Below, piece by piece: positions 34,153 through 43,366 of a stretch of 48,226 nucleotides of DNA; position 1 is the stretch's first letter, and the number at the start of each line of letters is the position of its first letter. Under the pieces are notes generated by a model, which was not told the DNA's origin, made no database searches, and was given only the letters and a program-made list of their open reading frames with translations. This DNA is from Bacillota bacterium (lineage in GTDB: Bacteria; Bacillota; Clostridia; Lachnospirales; Lachnospiraceae). Where the stretch lies: NCBI GenBank assembly GCA_023411215.1, contig JAEYOY010000086.1, positions 1 to 48,226 of the forward strand, given 5' to 3'. A program made the position numbers and the translations under genes.

Positions 34153-35007
34153 ATGGTAAAACCCATATTAGTGTTTCAGACGGACTTTACCTACAAGGAG
34201 GGGGCGATCTCATCCATGTATGGCGTCGTCAAGACAGTTGACCGTTCATTGGAAATCTTTGATGGAACGCATGAGATACCGCATTTTGATACTTGGAGCG
34301 CCTCCTACCGTTTATATCAGTCCATGCAATTCTGGCCAAAAGGAACGATATTTGTATCTGTCGTTGATCCAGGCGTCGGAACTGCAAGAAAAGCATGCGT
34401 AGCGAGAACCAAGGACGGCTATTATGTAGTTACTCCGGATAACGGAAGCTTATCCCATGTAAAATATCATATCGGTATTGAAGAAGTTAGGGAAATCGAT
34501 GAAAAGGTAAATCGTCTGCAATCGACACTTGGGACCAGTGTCTTTCATGGCAGAGACCTCTTCGGTTATTGTGCGGCACGCCTTGCCAGTGGAATAATTA
34601 CCTATGAACAGGTAGGTCCTATCTATTCGATCGAGGATATTAAGGTTCATCATATACTGGAAGGAAGTATAAGTGGAAATAGAGCTGAAGGTATTATTGA
34701 GATAGACGACCCGAACTTCGGCAATCTATGGAGCAATATCAGCTCGGAGTTATTGCTGAGTAACGGATTTTCCTATGGAGACAAGGTAAAAGTTACAATC
34801 TGCTGTAAAGGGGATATCGTATATCAGGAAGAAGTTCTTTTTGCAAAATCCTTTGGTTATGTGGAAAAAGGAGAGTCTGTGCTCTATACCAATGAATTAA
34901 TGAGAGCATCCATGGCTCTGTGCTTGGGGGATTTTCGCAAGAAATACCAGCTTGGCTTCGGTGAGGAATGGACGATATCCATTGAGAAGAAGGGACAAAA
35001 AGGGTGA
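34153..35007 (+). CDS. DUF62 / SAM hydroxide adenosyltransferase-fold protein
   Basis: 284 residues. The family motifs are visible in order: QTDF followed by an YGVVK helix, VSVVDPGVGT, TPDNGSLS and VFHGRDLF. DUF62 proteins hydrolyse S-adenosylmethionine to adenosine and methionine using a water or hydroxide ion; related enzymes use halides. It is cytosolic. The RBS is AGGAGGAA. The gene sits between GH43 and GH20 with 115- and 47-base gaps, which is unusual for this family. Its role in a sugar locus is unclear. Confidence 0.88.
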   Translation: MVKPILVFQTDFTYKEGAISSMYGVVKTVDRSLEIFDGTHEIPHFDTWSASYRLYQSMQFWPKGTIFVSVVDPGVGTARKACVARTKDGYYVVTPDNGSLSHVKYHIGIEEVREIDEKVNRLQSTLGTSVFHGRDLFGYCAARLASGIITYEQVGPIYSIEDIKVHHILEGSISGNRAEGIIEIDDPNFGNLWSNISSELLLSNGFSYGDKVKVTICCKGDIVYQEEVLFAKSFGYVEKGESVLYTNELMRASMALCLGDFRKKYQLGFGEEWTISIEKKGQKG

Positions 35008-35054
35008 GCTGGGAGAGAAGAGTGCTCAAAAACAAATAAAAGAGAGGTACATTC

Positions 35055-36923
35055 ATGTATATTATACCAAAACCGCAGAGTTTACAGTATCTGGAGGGGC
35101 AATTAATCATATCTTATCAAAGCCGCATAATTCTTGCGGCAGAGTGTGGTGGTGATACCTTCTCCTACGCGAAGCTTTTACAGAAGGAGTTGGAGAAGCT
35201 ACTGGGCTTTACCCTGGCTGTTACAAAAGGTGATAAAGAAGCCGGAGGGGTTTATCTGACGCTCTTGTCTACATTGGGATCGGAGGAATATCTCCTAACA
35301 ATTAATGTGGATGGAATCCGGCTGCAGGGTGGATCGGAAAAGGCGCTGCTTTACGGCATACAGACGCTTCGCCAGATCATCGCACAGGAAGGAGCCTGCC
35401 TAAAATGCTTATCGATACAGGACTATCCGGATATGGAAAACAGAGGCTATTATCTGGACGTGACCAGAGGCAGAATACCGACCCTGGATTATCTGAAAAA
35501 CTTTGCCGACAAGCTTAGCTATTATAAAATCAATCAATTTCAGCTTTATGTGGAGCATAGCTTCCTGTTTCGGGAGCTGAGCGAGGTATGGCGGGATGAT
35601 ACACCGCTTACAGCAGAAGAGATATTGGAGCTTGATGAATATTGTGACTATCTGAATATTGAATTGGTGCCGTCGATCGCCACCTTCGGTCACCTCCATA
35701 AGCTACTTAGTACGAAGACCTATGCCGGACTTTGCGAGTTACCGAATTCTGAGCTTCAGCCATTTTCCTATGATGACCGGATGCAACATCATACCATTGA
35801 TGCCTCCAATCAGCAAAGCATGATCTTGATTAAGAAGCTTATAGACGAATATCTTCCATTGTTTCGCTCCGGACAGTTCAATATCTGCGCAGATGAGACC
35901 TTTGATCTGGGGAAGGGTAGAACGAAAGTACTGGCAGAGCAAAAGGGTGTGGATGAGCTTTATATTGATTATGTCAAGGAGCTTTGCGAATACCTGGTTG
36001 CAAAAGGGAAAAGACCAATGTTCTGGGGAGATATTGTATGTGGTTTCCCGGAGGCGATCAAGAAGCTTCCGCCAGAAACCATCTGCTTAAACTGGGCATA
36101 TCATGAAGGAGTGACGGAGGAAGCAACAAGGAAGCTTCATCAGGCCGGAGCAACCCAGTATCTCTGTCCCGGAGTTGGTGGCTGGAATCAGTTCGTCAAC
36201 CAGGTGGAGTCCTCTTATATCAATATATCAAAGATGTGCAGCTTTGCCCATAAATATAAGGCTCTGGGAGTATTGAATACGGATTGGGGCGATTTCGGGC
36301 ATATTAACCATCCGGAATTTGCTTATATTGGATTGATTTACGGTGCAGCTTTTTCTTGGAACCGTGAGATCCCCTCTTTTGAAGAGATCAATACTCAGAT
36401 CGCACAGCTGGAATTTGGTGACAGCAGCGGACAGCTGGTGAATCGGATCGCTTCCATATGCCGCGAGCAGATATTTGAATGGTATCACATCGTACGCCTG
36501 AAGGAAATGGACGCTAAGAAAAAGACATCCCAGGAGAAGCAGGATTATCTGCTGTCCTTGGATTTTGATGGTGCTAAATCGGCAAATGATCGGCTTACGG
36601 TGATTATAAATGAGCTGTACGAAAACCTTCACTATCTCCAAGCCGAGAAGAGAAGCTTGATAAAGCCTTATATTCTGGCAGCAGAGGCGACACAGATCTT
36701 TAATAGCATCGGTGCAACTCTACAAAAGTTACAATACGGTATTTCAAATGAAGCTGCCGCTAATCCCTACGAGCTCGCAAGCCGCCTGGAGCAGTGGTTT
36801 TATCAATATAAAGCCGTATGGAGAACCATCAGCAAGGAATCTGAGTTGTATCGCCTACAAGAAGTGATACTATGGTATGCTGATGAGCTACGAAGCACAA
36901 ATTCATCCGGAATTCTCAATTAA
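35055..36923 (+). CDS. GH20 beta-N-acetylhexosaminidase-like hydrolase
   Basis: 622 residues. An N-terminal alpha/beta GH20b-like domain (about 1-120) precedes a TIM-barrel GH20 domain (about 125-480). The latter starts IQDYPDMENRGYYLDVTRGR and has the catalytic acidic pair Asp280-Glu281 in ICADETFDLG. A helical C-terminal region (about 490-620) is Lys- and Glu-rich. No signal peptide, hence cytosolic. It should release terminal GlcNAc- or GalNAc-type residues; ADE replaces the more usual GDE. RBS AGAGAGG about 9 bases upstream supports the start. Confidence 0.9.
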   Translation: MYIIPKPQSLQYLEGQLIISYQSRIILAAECGGDTFSYAKLLQKELEKLLGFTLAVTKGDKEAGGVYLTLLSTLGSEEYLLTINVDGIRLQGGSEKALLYGIQTLRQIIAQEGACLKCLSIQDYPDMENRGYYLDVTRGRIPTLDYLKNFADKLSYYKINQFQLYVEHSFLFRELSEVWRDDTPLTAEEILELDEYCDYLNIELVPSIATFGHLHKLLSTKTYAGLCELPNSELQPFSYDDRMQHHTIDASNQQSMILIKKLIDEYLPLFRSGQFNICADETFDLGKGRTKVLAEQKGVDELYIDYVKELCEYLVAKGKRPMFWGDIVCGFPEAIKKLPPETICLNWAYHEGVTEEATRKLHQAGATQYLCPGVGGWNQFVNQVESSYINISKMCSFAHKYKALGVLNTDWGDFGHINHPEFAYIGLIYGAAFSWNREIPSFEEINTQIAQLEFGDSSGQLVNRIASICREQIFEWYHIVRLKEMDAKKKTSQEKQDYLLSLDFDGAKSANDRLTVIINELYENLHYLQAEKRSLIKPYILAAEATQIFNSIGATLQKLQYGISNEAAANPYELASRLEQWFYQYKAVWRTISKESELYRLQEVILWYADELRSTNSSGILN

Positions 36924-37069
36924 TAGGAAGAACAATAGGATAACCTATCTGAGAATAGGCACCAACTATTAAATATCAAATGTCCCTCTAATTGGTAGAG
37001 TTATCTTTGAATTTAAAAGAAGCTACAAGGCAGTTTCGTATATCTTAACTTAAAAACTAATAAATAAAG
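36924..37069. other. Intergenic, first part of a 400-base gap
   Basis: AT-rich; I see no gene or motif. The gap to the MarR start at 37328 also holds the hairpin at 37070-37160 and the MarR promoter. Confidence 0.5.
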
Positions 37070-37163
37070 GCTGTTGCAAAATAGAAGAAGTTTCAAAGAT
37101 GAGGGAAGTCAGATGTACTCATCTTTGTATATAACCTTCTGTTTGCAACAGCTTTTTTATTTT
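37070..37163 (+). terminator. Two-tier terminator hairpin
   Basis: The outer stem GCTGTTGCAAA (37070-37080) pairs with TTTGCAACAGC (37142-37152). The inner stem CAAAGATGAG (37094-37103) pairs with CTCATCTTTG (37118-37127). A TTTTTTATTTTT run follows. It ends the GH operon. The outer arms extend imperfectly by about ten bases, which also resembles terminal inverted repeats of a small mobile element. Confidence 0.8.
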
Positions 37164-37264
37164 TTATACCAGGATTAGCATGTCGATTACAAGAGAGAGC
37201 AATTGCTTTGCGTATATTCTACATCGTTAATGCATTAAGGAAGAGAATAGTAAAGAATTCCGTA

Positions 37265-37310
37265 TTGACAGAAGAATAGTAATACTTTAATATATGTTAG
37301 GTAGCTAACA
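37265..37310 (+). promoter_or_regulatory. MarR gene promoter with overlapping operator
   Basis: TTGACA (37265-37270), a 17-base spacer and TAATAT (37288-37293). Immediately after, TGTTAG-GTAG-CTAACA (37295-37310) forms a 6+6 inverted repeat of the TTAG...CTAA kind bound by many MarR proteins. This would give autorepression. Confidence 0.75.
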
Positions 37311-37327
37311 ATATGAGGGGTGGTCAA

Positions 37328-37771
37328 ATGATAGATAAAGAGGAAAGACACATTGGCAAAATGATAAAGATCTTATCCAATCTAATTCGTAGAAAAGTTG
37401 ATAATGGATTAAGTCAAAGAGGTATGGAACTAACTAGTTCACAAGCCAGAATTATCAGTTTTGTATATCGCCAGACTCCAATTCGTAATGTATACCAAAG
37501 GGATATTGAGATGGAGTTTGATATACGAAGATCAACTGTTACAAACACATTACAGCTTCTGGAAAAGAGTGGATATATCTCAAGAGTTAGTGTTGATGAA
37601 GATGCCAGGTTAAAGAAAATCATGCTTACCGAAAAAGGGATAGGAATCTGTGAAGTGATAAGAGAGAGTATTTTTGAGGTGGAGGGGGCACTAAAAAACG
37701 TTTACACCACCGATGAATTAAATGAGTTGTTTTATTTACTAGATAAGCTGCATGCGGCTTTAGAAGAGTAA
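37328..37771 (+). CDS. MarR-family transcriptional regulator
   Basis: 147 residues with the winged helix centred at about 50-115 (DIEMEFDIRRSTVTNTLQLLEKSGYISR, then the basic wing DEDARLKKIMLTEKG). I choose ATG 37328 with AGGGGTGG upstream over ATG 37313. It precedes the two ABC exporter genes by 153 bases and probably represses them together with itself, as seen with other MarR-exporter sets. Ligand unknown. Confidence 0.92.
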   Translation: MIDKEERHIGKMIKILSNLIRRKVDNGLSQRGMELTSSQARIISFVYRQTPIRNVYQRDIEMEFDIRRSTVTNTLQLLEKSGYISRVSVDEDARLKKIMLTEKGIGICEVIRESIFEVEGALKNVYTTDELNELFYLLDKLHAALEE

Positions 37772-37924
37772 GACATCGCAAAATCTTGATTCGATCTCTT
37801 TAATAGAAGTATATGTGTATAAGCATGCCTTTGTCTAAATCGAATACAACAATGCAAACAGATGGAACTGGCGTTATGTTTACGCTACGTCCATTTTGTA
37901 TAATCTTAATAGGAGAGTGATATA

Positions 37925-39661
37925 ATGCTAAAAAAGTTACTGAAAAATGTAGGAGAATACAAAAAAGATTCGATTCTGACTCCTATTTACGTGATTCTTG
38001 AAGTAATAATGGAAGTAATTATTCCGTTATTAATGGCTAAAATTGTGGATGTTGGCTTGGCCAATGGTGATATTAATTATGTAGTTAAAATAGGAATCAT
38101 CATGCTTATGCTGTCTTTTTTAGCCCTATTTTTCGGGATGATGTCAGGGAAGACGGCTGCAAAAGCCAGTACAGGGTTTTCTAAGAATTTAAGAAGGGCT
38201 ATGTATGATAAAATACAGACCTATTCCTTTTCCAATATTGATAAATTCTCTACCTCGAGCTTAGTGACCAGGTTAACGACAGACGTTACCAACGTTCAAA
38301 ATGCCTATCAGATGTGTATCAGAGTATTGGTCAGGGCTCCGATTATGTTGACATCTGCGTTAATAATGTCCTTCTATATCAACTCGGAATTGGCTATTAT
38401 TTTCCTAGGAGCCATCTTATTTTTAAGTGCCATTTTATATTATATTATGACTCGGGCTCATGTATATTTTCAACGTACCTTTAAGAAATATGACGATTTG
38501 AATGCAAGTGTTCAAGAGAATCTCACCGGTATCCGTGTTGTAAAAGCCTATGTAAGAGAAGATCATGAAATTGACAAATTCCATAAGGCATCTGCATCAT
38601 TGTATAGTGGTTTTCTAAGCGCTGAAAAATTATTGCTGCTTAATACACCAGCCATGCAATTTACTATGTATACCTGTAACTTATTACTTTCCTGGCTTGG
38701 TGCACATTTAATCCTTAAGGGAAGGATGGCAACGGGTGAACTAATGAGTTTGTTTACCTATACCGGCAACATCCTAATTAGCTTAATGATTCTATCCATG
38801 GTATTTGTTATGGTCGTTATGTCAAGAGCCTCCATGGAAAGAATTTATGAGGTACTGAATGAAGAAAGTAATTTAAGCAATGGACCTAACCCTATTTACG
38901 AAGTGCCTGATGGATCGATTGAATTTAAAAATGTTGACTTTAGTTACAGCAATGATGAAAACAAACTGGTGCTAGAGAATATTAATCTAAAGATCAATGC
39001 AGGAGAAACCATAGGTATTATCGGTGGTACCGGTAGCGCGAAAAGCACCTTAGTTCAGTTAATTCCCAGACTTTATGATACAACAAGAGGTTCATTAGAA
39101 GTCGGAGGTATTAATGTAAAGGATTATGATATGGATACCTTGCGTAATGAAGTTTCCATGGTGTTACAAAAGAACGTATTGTTCTCCGGCACGATTAAAG
39201 AAAACCTTCGTTGGGGAAATAAGAATGCAACAGATGAAGAGATTAGAAATGCATGCGAACATGCACAGGCACAGGAATTCATTGAGAGCTTTCCGAATCA
39301 GTATGATACTTATATTGAACAGGGCGGTACAAATGTATCAGGCGGACAGAAGCAAAGGCTTTGCATCGCTAGAGCTTTACTGAAGAAACCTAAGATTCTT
39401 ATTTTTGATGACTCTACCAGCGCTGTAGATACGAAGACAGATGCTAAAATTAGAAAGGCTCTTAAAGAAGAAATACCCGGAACAACGAAGATTATCATAG
39501 CTCAAAGAATTTCCTCCATCGAAAATGCAGATAAGATTATCGTGATTAATGATGGAAAAATTGATGGCTTCGGTACCCATGATGAACTTCTTATGAGCAA
39601 CAGCATCTACCGGGAGGTATATTTATCACAGACGAAAGGAGCTGGTCAAGAAGATGAATAA
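37925..39661 (+). CDS. Heterodimeric ABC exporter, first subunit (degenerate ATP site)
   Basis: 578 residues. An N-terminal six-helix transmembrane domain (about 15-310) precedes the nucleotide-binding domain (about 340-575). Walker A reads GGTGSAKST (Ala replaces the usual Gly) and Walker B ends FDDSTSA (Asp in place of the catalytic Glu), while the signature VSGGQKQR is canonical. This is the non-catalytic half seen in BmrC-like heterodimers. It overlaps the partner gene by eight bases. Substrate unknown; drug or peptide export is likely for the group. Confidence 0.93.
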   Translation: MLKKLLKNVGEYKKDSILTPIYVILEVIMEVIIPLLMAKIVDVGLANGDINYVVKIGIIMLMLSFLALFFGMMSGKTAAKASTGFSKNLRRAMYDKIQTYSFSNIDKFSTSSLVTRLTTDVTNVQNAYQMCIRVLVRAPIMLTSALIMSFYINSELAIIFLGAILFLSAILYYIMTRAHVYFQRTFKKYDDLNASVQENLTGIRVVKAYVREDHEIDKFHKASASLYSGFLSAEKLLLLNTPAMQFTMYTCNLLLSWLGAHLILKGRMATGELMSLFTYTGNILISLMILSMVFVMVVMSRASMERIYEVLNEESNLSNGPNPIYEVPDGSIEFKNVDFSYSNDENKLVLENINLKINAGETIGIIGGTGSAKSTLVQLIPRLYDTTRGSLEVGGINVKDYDMDTLRNEVSMVLQKNVLFSGTIKENLRWGNKNATDEEIRNACEHAQAQEFIESFPNQYDTYIEQGGTNVSGGQKQRLCIARALLKKPKILIFDDSTSAVDTKTDAKIRKALKEEIPGTTKIIIAQRISSIENADKIIVINDGKIDGFGTHDELLMSNSIYREVYLSQTKGAGQEDE

Positions 39662-41570
39662 CGAGAAGAATCAGAGAAATGACATGAATAGATTGCCGAA
39701 GAAAAAATTAAATAAAGACAGTATGAAGGTACTAAAACGTCTTTTGTTATATATCGTAAAAGAGAATAAGCTAAAAGGGATCGGTGTCCTTATTTTCATT
39801 GTTATAAGTTCACTTGCCAATGTAGCAGGGACAATTTTTATAAAGAATGTAATTGATGATTACATCGTTCCCTATCTGAATCAAGATCTGATTAATTACA
39901 AACCATTATTGAATGCAATCCTTGTTATGGCGTTGATCTATCTAATGGGCGTATTTTCTACCTTCTTGTATAATCGGATTATGATCTACATCACACAAGG
40001 AACGTTGAAAAGTTTTCGAGATGATATGTTCGCCCATATGGAAAAATTGCCAATCAAATTCTTTGATACCAATTCTCACGGGGAAATCATGAGTCTGTAT
40101 ACCAATGATGTGGATACGCTACGACAAATGATATCTCAAAGTATACCTCAATTAATATCTTCAGTAATTACAATTGCTACGGTACTGGTGTCTATGATTG
40201 TACTAAGCATCCCCCTGACCTTGATTGCGCTGCTTATGGTAGTGATGATGTTTACTATCGCTAAAAAGATTGGCGGTATGAGCGCGATTAACTTTAGAAA
40301 ACAGCAAAAATCCATCGGTACTTTAAACGGTTATATTGAAGAAATGATGGAGGGTCAGAAGGTAGTAAAGGTTTTCTGTTATGAAGAGGAAGCAAAAGAG
40401 AAATTTAGTAAACTAAATGAGGAGTTATTTGAAAGCGCGAATAATGCCAATAAATATGCTAACATAATGATGCCCATCATGGGTAATATTGGATATATTA
40501 ACTATGTTCTATCTGCAATGATAGGTGCTGTGCTGGCAATCTATGGAGTTAATGGATTTACCATCGGTGGTCTGGCAGCCTTCTTACAATTAACAAGAAT
40601 GTTTAACCAACCGGTATCGCAGATTTCCCAGCAATTTAATTCGATTGTTATGGCCTTGGCCGGTGCTGAACGGGTATTTAAATTACTGGATGCCAAGCCG
40701 GAATACGATGAAGGTTATGTAACCTTAGTAAATGCTAAGGAGGATGGAAAGGGTAACCTAATCGAAGTGAAGGAAAGAACCGGTATCTGGGCTTGGAAAC
40801 ATCCTCATTCCGATGGGACGGTAACCTACACCAGACTGCTGGGCGATGTGGTATTTGATAACGTTGATTTTGGTTATAATGATGAGAAGATTGTACTTCA
40901 TGATATTCAAGTGTATGCAAGACCCGGTGAAAAGGTTGCTTTTGTTGGAGCGACCGGCGCCGGTAAGACGACCATTACCAATTTGATCAACCGATTCTAC
41001 GATATTCAAGACGGTAAGATACGATACGATGGTATTAATATCAACAAGATCAAGAAGGATGACCTGAGGAGAAGCTTAGGTGTTGTTCTTCAGGACACTC
41101 ATTTATTCACTGGTACGGTAGCAGATAATATCCGTTACGGTAAATTGGATGCCACTAATGAGGAGGTTATTGCAGCAGCAAAGCTGGCCAATGCAGATCA
41201 ATTTATTAAGCATTTACCCCAGGGCTATGATACAATGCTGACCGGAGATGGTGCAAATCTATCCCAGGGACAACGACAGTTAATCTCGATTGCTCGTGCT
41301 GCCATAGCAGATCCCCCGGTGTTAATCCTTGATGAGGCAACCTCCAGTATTGATACCAGAACAGAAGCACTGGTGCAGGAGGGCATGGATAAGCTCATGG
41401 AGGGAAGAACGGTATTTGTAATCGCCCATCGCCTGTCAACCATTCGGAATTCCGATGTGATTATGGTATTGGAGCAGGGCAGAGTGATTGAACGCGGTAA
41501 TCATGAGGCTTTGGTTAAGCAAAAAGGAAGATATTATCAGCTGTACACAGGTGGGCTTGAGTTGGATTAA
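39654..41570 (+). CDS. Heterodimeric ABC exporter, second subunit (catalytic ATP site)
   Basis: 638 residues. The six transmembrane helices come first (about 35-340). The nucleotide-binding domain (about 400-635) has Walker A GATGAGKTT and Walker B LILDEATSS with the catalytic Glu. The signature is LSQGQRQ (Gln for Gly), which completes the degenerate site with the partner's Walker motifs. An insertion of about 45 residues between the two domains (after YDEGYVTLVNAKED) is typical of BmrD-like subunits. RBS AAAGGAG lies inside the end of the first gene, so translation is coupled. Confidence 0.93.
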   Translation: MNNEKNQRNDMNRLPKKKLNKDSMKVLKRLLLYIVKENKLKGIGVLIFIVISSLANVAGTIFIKNVIDDYIVPYLNQDLINYKPLLNAILVMALIYLMGVFSTFLYNRIMIYITQGTLKSFRDDMFAHMEKLPIKFFDTNSHGEIMSLYTNDVDTLRQMISQSIPQLISSVITIATVLVSMIVLSIPLTLIALLMVVMMFTIAKKIGGMSAINFRKQQKSIGTLNGYIEEMMEGQKVVKVFCYEEEAKEKFSKLNEELFESANNANKYANIMMPIMGNIGYINYVLSAMIGAVLAIYGVNGFTIGGLAAFLQLTRMFNQPVSQISQQFNSIVMALAGAERVFKLLDAKPEYDEGYVTLVNAKEDGKGNLIEVKERTGIWAWKHPHSDGTVTYTRLLGDVVFDNVDFGYNDEKIVLHDIQVYARPGEKVAFVGATGAGKTTITNLINRFYDIQDGKIRYDGININKIKKDDLRRSLGVVLQDTHLFTGTVADNIRYGKLDATNEEVIAAAKLANADQFIKHLPQGYDTMLTGDGANLSQGQRQLISIARAAIADPPVLILDEATSSIDTRTEALVQEGMDKLMEGRTVFVIAHRLSTIRNSDVIMVLEQGRVIERGNHEALVKQKGRYYQLYTGGLELD

Positions 41571-41611
41571 TGAATTGATATAGTTTTATATGATGTCCTT
41601 GCGATTACATC

Positions 41612-41662
41612 AAAACAAGGGTTCCGGAGACTTTTCACAGCTTCCGGAACCCTTGTTTTTTT
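41612..41662. terminator. Bidirectional terminator between convergent genes
   Basis: A 14 bp perfect stem, ACAAGGGTTCCGGA (41615-41628) and TCCGGAACCCTTGT (41643-41656), has T runs on both sides (TTTTTTTAT on the plus strand, TTTTG on the minus strand). It ends the ABC operon and the histidine kinase transcript. Confidence 0.85.
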
Positions 41663-42932
41663 ATGCAATGGCCTGAAATATAAACCAATTATCTTTAATT
41701 GAAAACTGGTAGATACCGCCATGCTTTTCCACGATATGTGCCATACTTTTTGTACCAAAACCATGCCCCTGTTCTTTTGATACAGGAAGACCCTGGTGGA
41801 ACAACGGTTCTGTCTGATAGGTGTTGCGGATGTCTATGCATAGCTTGTTATTCTTAGAATACATACGCAGCTTGATAAAGCGTTCCTTGTTATCGGCTAT
41901 GTTTTCACAGGCATGTATGGCGTTTTCTAATGCATTTGATAAGAGGGAACAAAGCTCAGTATCGCTAAAGGCCAGCGAGCTAGGTAGCTTTGCATCCACT
42001 GTCATCAAGATTTGCAATTTTGTTGCTTTGACGACAAAAGAGGACAAAATCAGATTGACGGTCTCGTTTTCGCAATAGCGTATGGGCGTAATGGCATCCA
42101 TGTCAGATTGGGCCATCCGTAGATACTCCTTGATCTCTTCGATGTATTCCTTGGAAGCCAGACCCAGCAAAAGAGCAAAGTGATGACGCATATCATGCCG
42201 GTAGACCATAGCATTCTGCTGCAGCTGCTGCAGAGATTCAAATTCCTTTTGCGCCTGCCTAAACTGGGTATCCAACATATCCCGTTCTCGTTGGACTTGC
42301 GCCTGTTTTTGCGTTTCTGCATAGTAAAAGAGGACAAAAACAAAATAGAAGGCCGATGTCACGAAGGGCATGAATTGTACCGCTGTCCGTGTTCCTCTGT
42401 ACAGAAAATCGGTATAAACAGTGGTGGCATAATCGAACAGATAGTAAAAGGTCGGTACGGCACCAAACAGCAGGCAGGATTTAACGGAGCGTTCCATCAG
42501 ATGCCGGACAGACTCCGCCACATATTTTTGTAGGAAATAGTACATTAAAAAAACCGTTATTATATAACCCAAATGGTTCATGGTCGCACTGTCAAAGACA
42601 TCCCCTGCCACACTGCCAATCCAACGGGGCGGCTGGCAACACAGAAAAGCAGCGAACATACTAGTTACCGAAATCAGCCACGACCGCTTTAAATATAAGG
42701 CGACAAAAGCAGTTATCGGCAAATGAGCGAGTAATGGATATATTTTCCACGTTATGTCCATGCCCCAACGATACAAGCATATGACTTGAATAATAAATAT
42801 AACAACGGTATAGCACCCGACAGCTAGATAATTTTTCCGTGTACGCGCCATTCCGGCGAAACTGACCGCAACAACCATGCCGAATAACATGGCAAACCAA
42901 TAACGAGAGAATTCAATGATAGTCGCAATCAT
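41661..42932 (-). CDS. GHKL-type sensor histidine kinase (AgrC-like)
   Basis: 423 residues with the start at ATG 42932, chosen because AAGGAGGG precedes it; an earlier in-frame ATG at 42965 has no RBS. About six membrane segments fill residues 1-200. A coiled linker rich in Gln and Glu (about 205-240) precedes the phosphorylation region YRHDMRHH. A GHKL ATPase follows, with N box NALENAIHAC and G-rich GFGTKSM. These kinases usually sense secreted peptides and pair with LytTR response regulators, but no response regulator gene is in the window. The small ORF upstream and the direct repeats beyond it are likely part of the same signalling unit. Confidence 0.9.
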   Translation of the reverse strand: MIATIIEFSRYWFAMLFGMVVAVSFAGMARTRKNYLAVGCYTVVIFIIQVICLYRWGMDITWKIYPLLAHLPITAFVALYLKRSWLISVTSMFAAFLCCQPPRWIGSVAGDVFDSATMNHLGYIITVFLMYYFLQKYVAESVRHLMERSVKSCLLFGAVPTFYYLFDYATTVYTDFLYRGTRTAVQFMPFVTSAFYFVFVLFYYAETQKQAQVQRERDMLDTQFRQAQKEFESLQQLQQNAMVYRHDMRHHFALLLGLASKEYIEEIKEYLRMAQSDMDAITPIRYCENETVNLILSSFVVKATKLQILMTVDAKLPSSLAFSDTELCSLLSNALENAIHACENIADNKERFIKLRMYSKNNKLCIDIRNTYQTEPLFHQGLPVSKEQGHGFGTKSMAHIVEKHGGIYQFSIKDNWFIFQAIA

Positions 42933-43010
42933 TTTTTCTGGTCCCTCCTTGTCACGAACACGCATAAGGGATCGGGTGATAAGGTGTTCGTGAGCACCTG
43001 AGTATCTAGC

Positions 43011-43184
43011 TTATCCATTTACTTGCACTCCCTCCATTTGATAATCCAGATATTGCTCTTTAAGCTCCCTCGCTTTGCCCTGTGCAACAGGGACGGATGA
43101 AAGAGTCTGTAATGTTACCTTGTGATCATCAATCTTAGCATAATATTCTTCCACTTCTTTAATTCTCCATGACAAGCTTACCAT
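43011..43184 (-). CDS. Small ORF of 57 residues upstream of the GHKL kinase
   Basis: Translated from the minus strand: ATG at 43184, stop at 43013-43011, starting MVSLSWRIKE and ending EGVQVNG. It is charged and probably helical, has no membrane segment or signal peptide and belongs to no family I recognise. The ATG has no RBS; a GTG at codon 11 has GGAG ten bases upstream and would give 47 residues. It ends 78 bases before the kinase start, on the same strand. It may be a real small regulator, or the end of a decayed gene. Confidence 0.45.
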   Translation of the reverse strand: MVSLSWRIKEVEEYYAKIDDHKVTLQTLSSVPVAQGKARELKEQYLDYQMEGVQVNG

Positions 43185-43202
43185 AATAATCGAATGTTCG
43201 AA

Positions 43203-43308
43203 ACACTAATTATGTTGAAAAAACATGATTTATGCAGAAAAAAACATGTTTCATGCAGAAAAAAACATGTTTCATGCAGCGGGTGTTTTTTGGGGGGAGA
43301 TTTATGAT
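43203..43308 (+). promoter_or_regulatory. Promoter with 21-base direct repeats, LytTR-type candidate site
   Basis: Copies of ACATG(A/T)TT(T/C)ATGCAGAAAAAA start at 43223, 43244 and 43265, exactly 21 bases apart; a more diverged copy lies at 43203-43222. The -10 box TATGAT is at 43303-43308, 23 bases after the third copy, and no -35 is recognisable. A tandem spacing of 21-22 bases upstream of a weak promoter is what AgrA/ComE-type LytTR regulators use. The gene served is the lipoprotein at 43367; the minus-strand small ORF and kinase may share the region. Confidence 0.65.
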
Positions 43309-43366
43309 AGGCTAAACTCATGGGAAAGCTCCCATTACAAACCAACAGAAAAGTGAGGACTTATTT

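Noticed and set aside
34153..35007. Fluorinase or chlorinase
   Set aside because: The protein carries the general DUF62 motifs, but nothing visible marks it as a halogenase; hydrolase is the default.
43203..43279. CRISPR or origin-type iterons
   Set aside because: Only three or four 21-base units, no spacers, no Cas or replication gene nearby; a promoter site explains them better.
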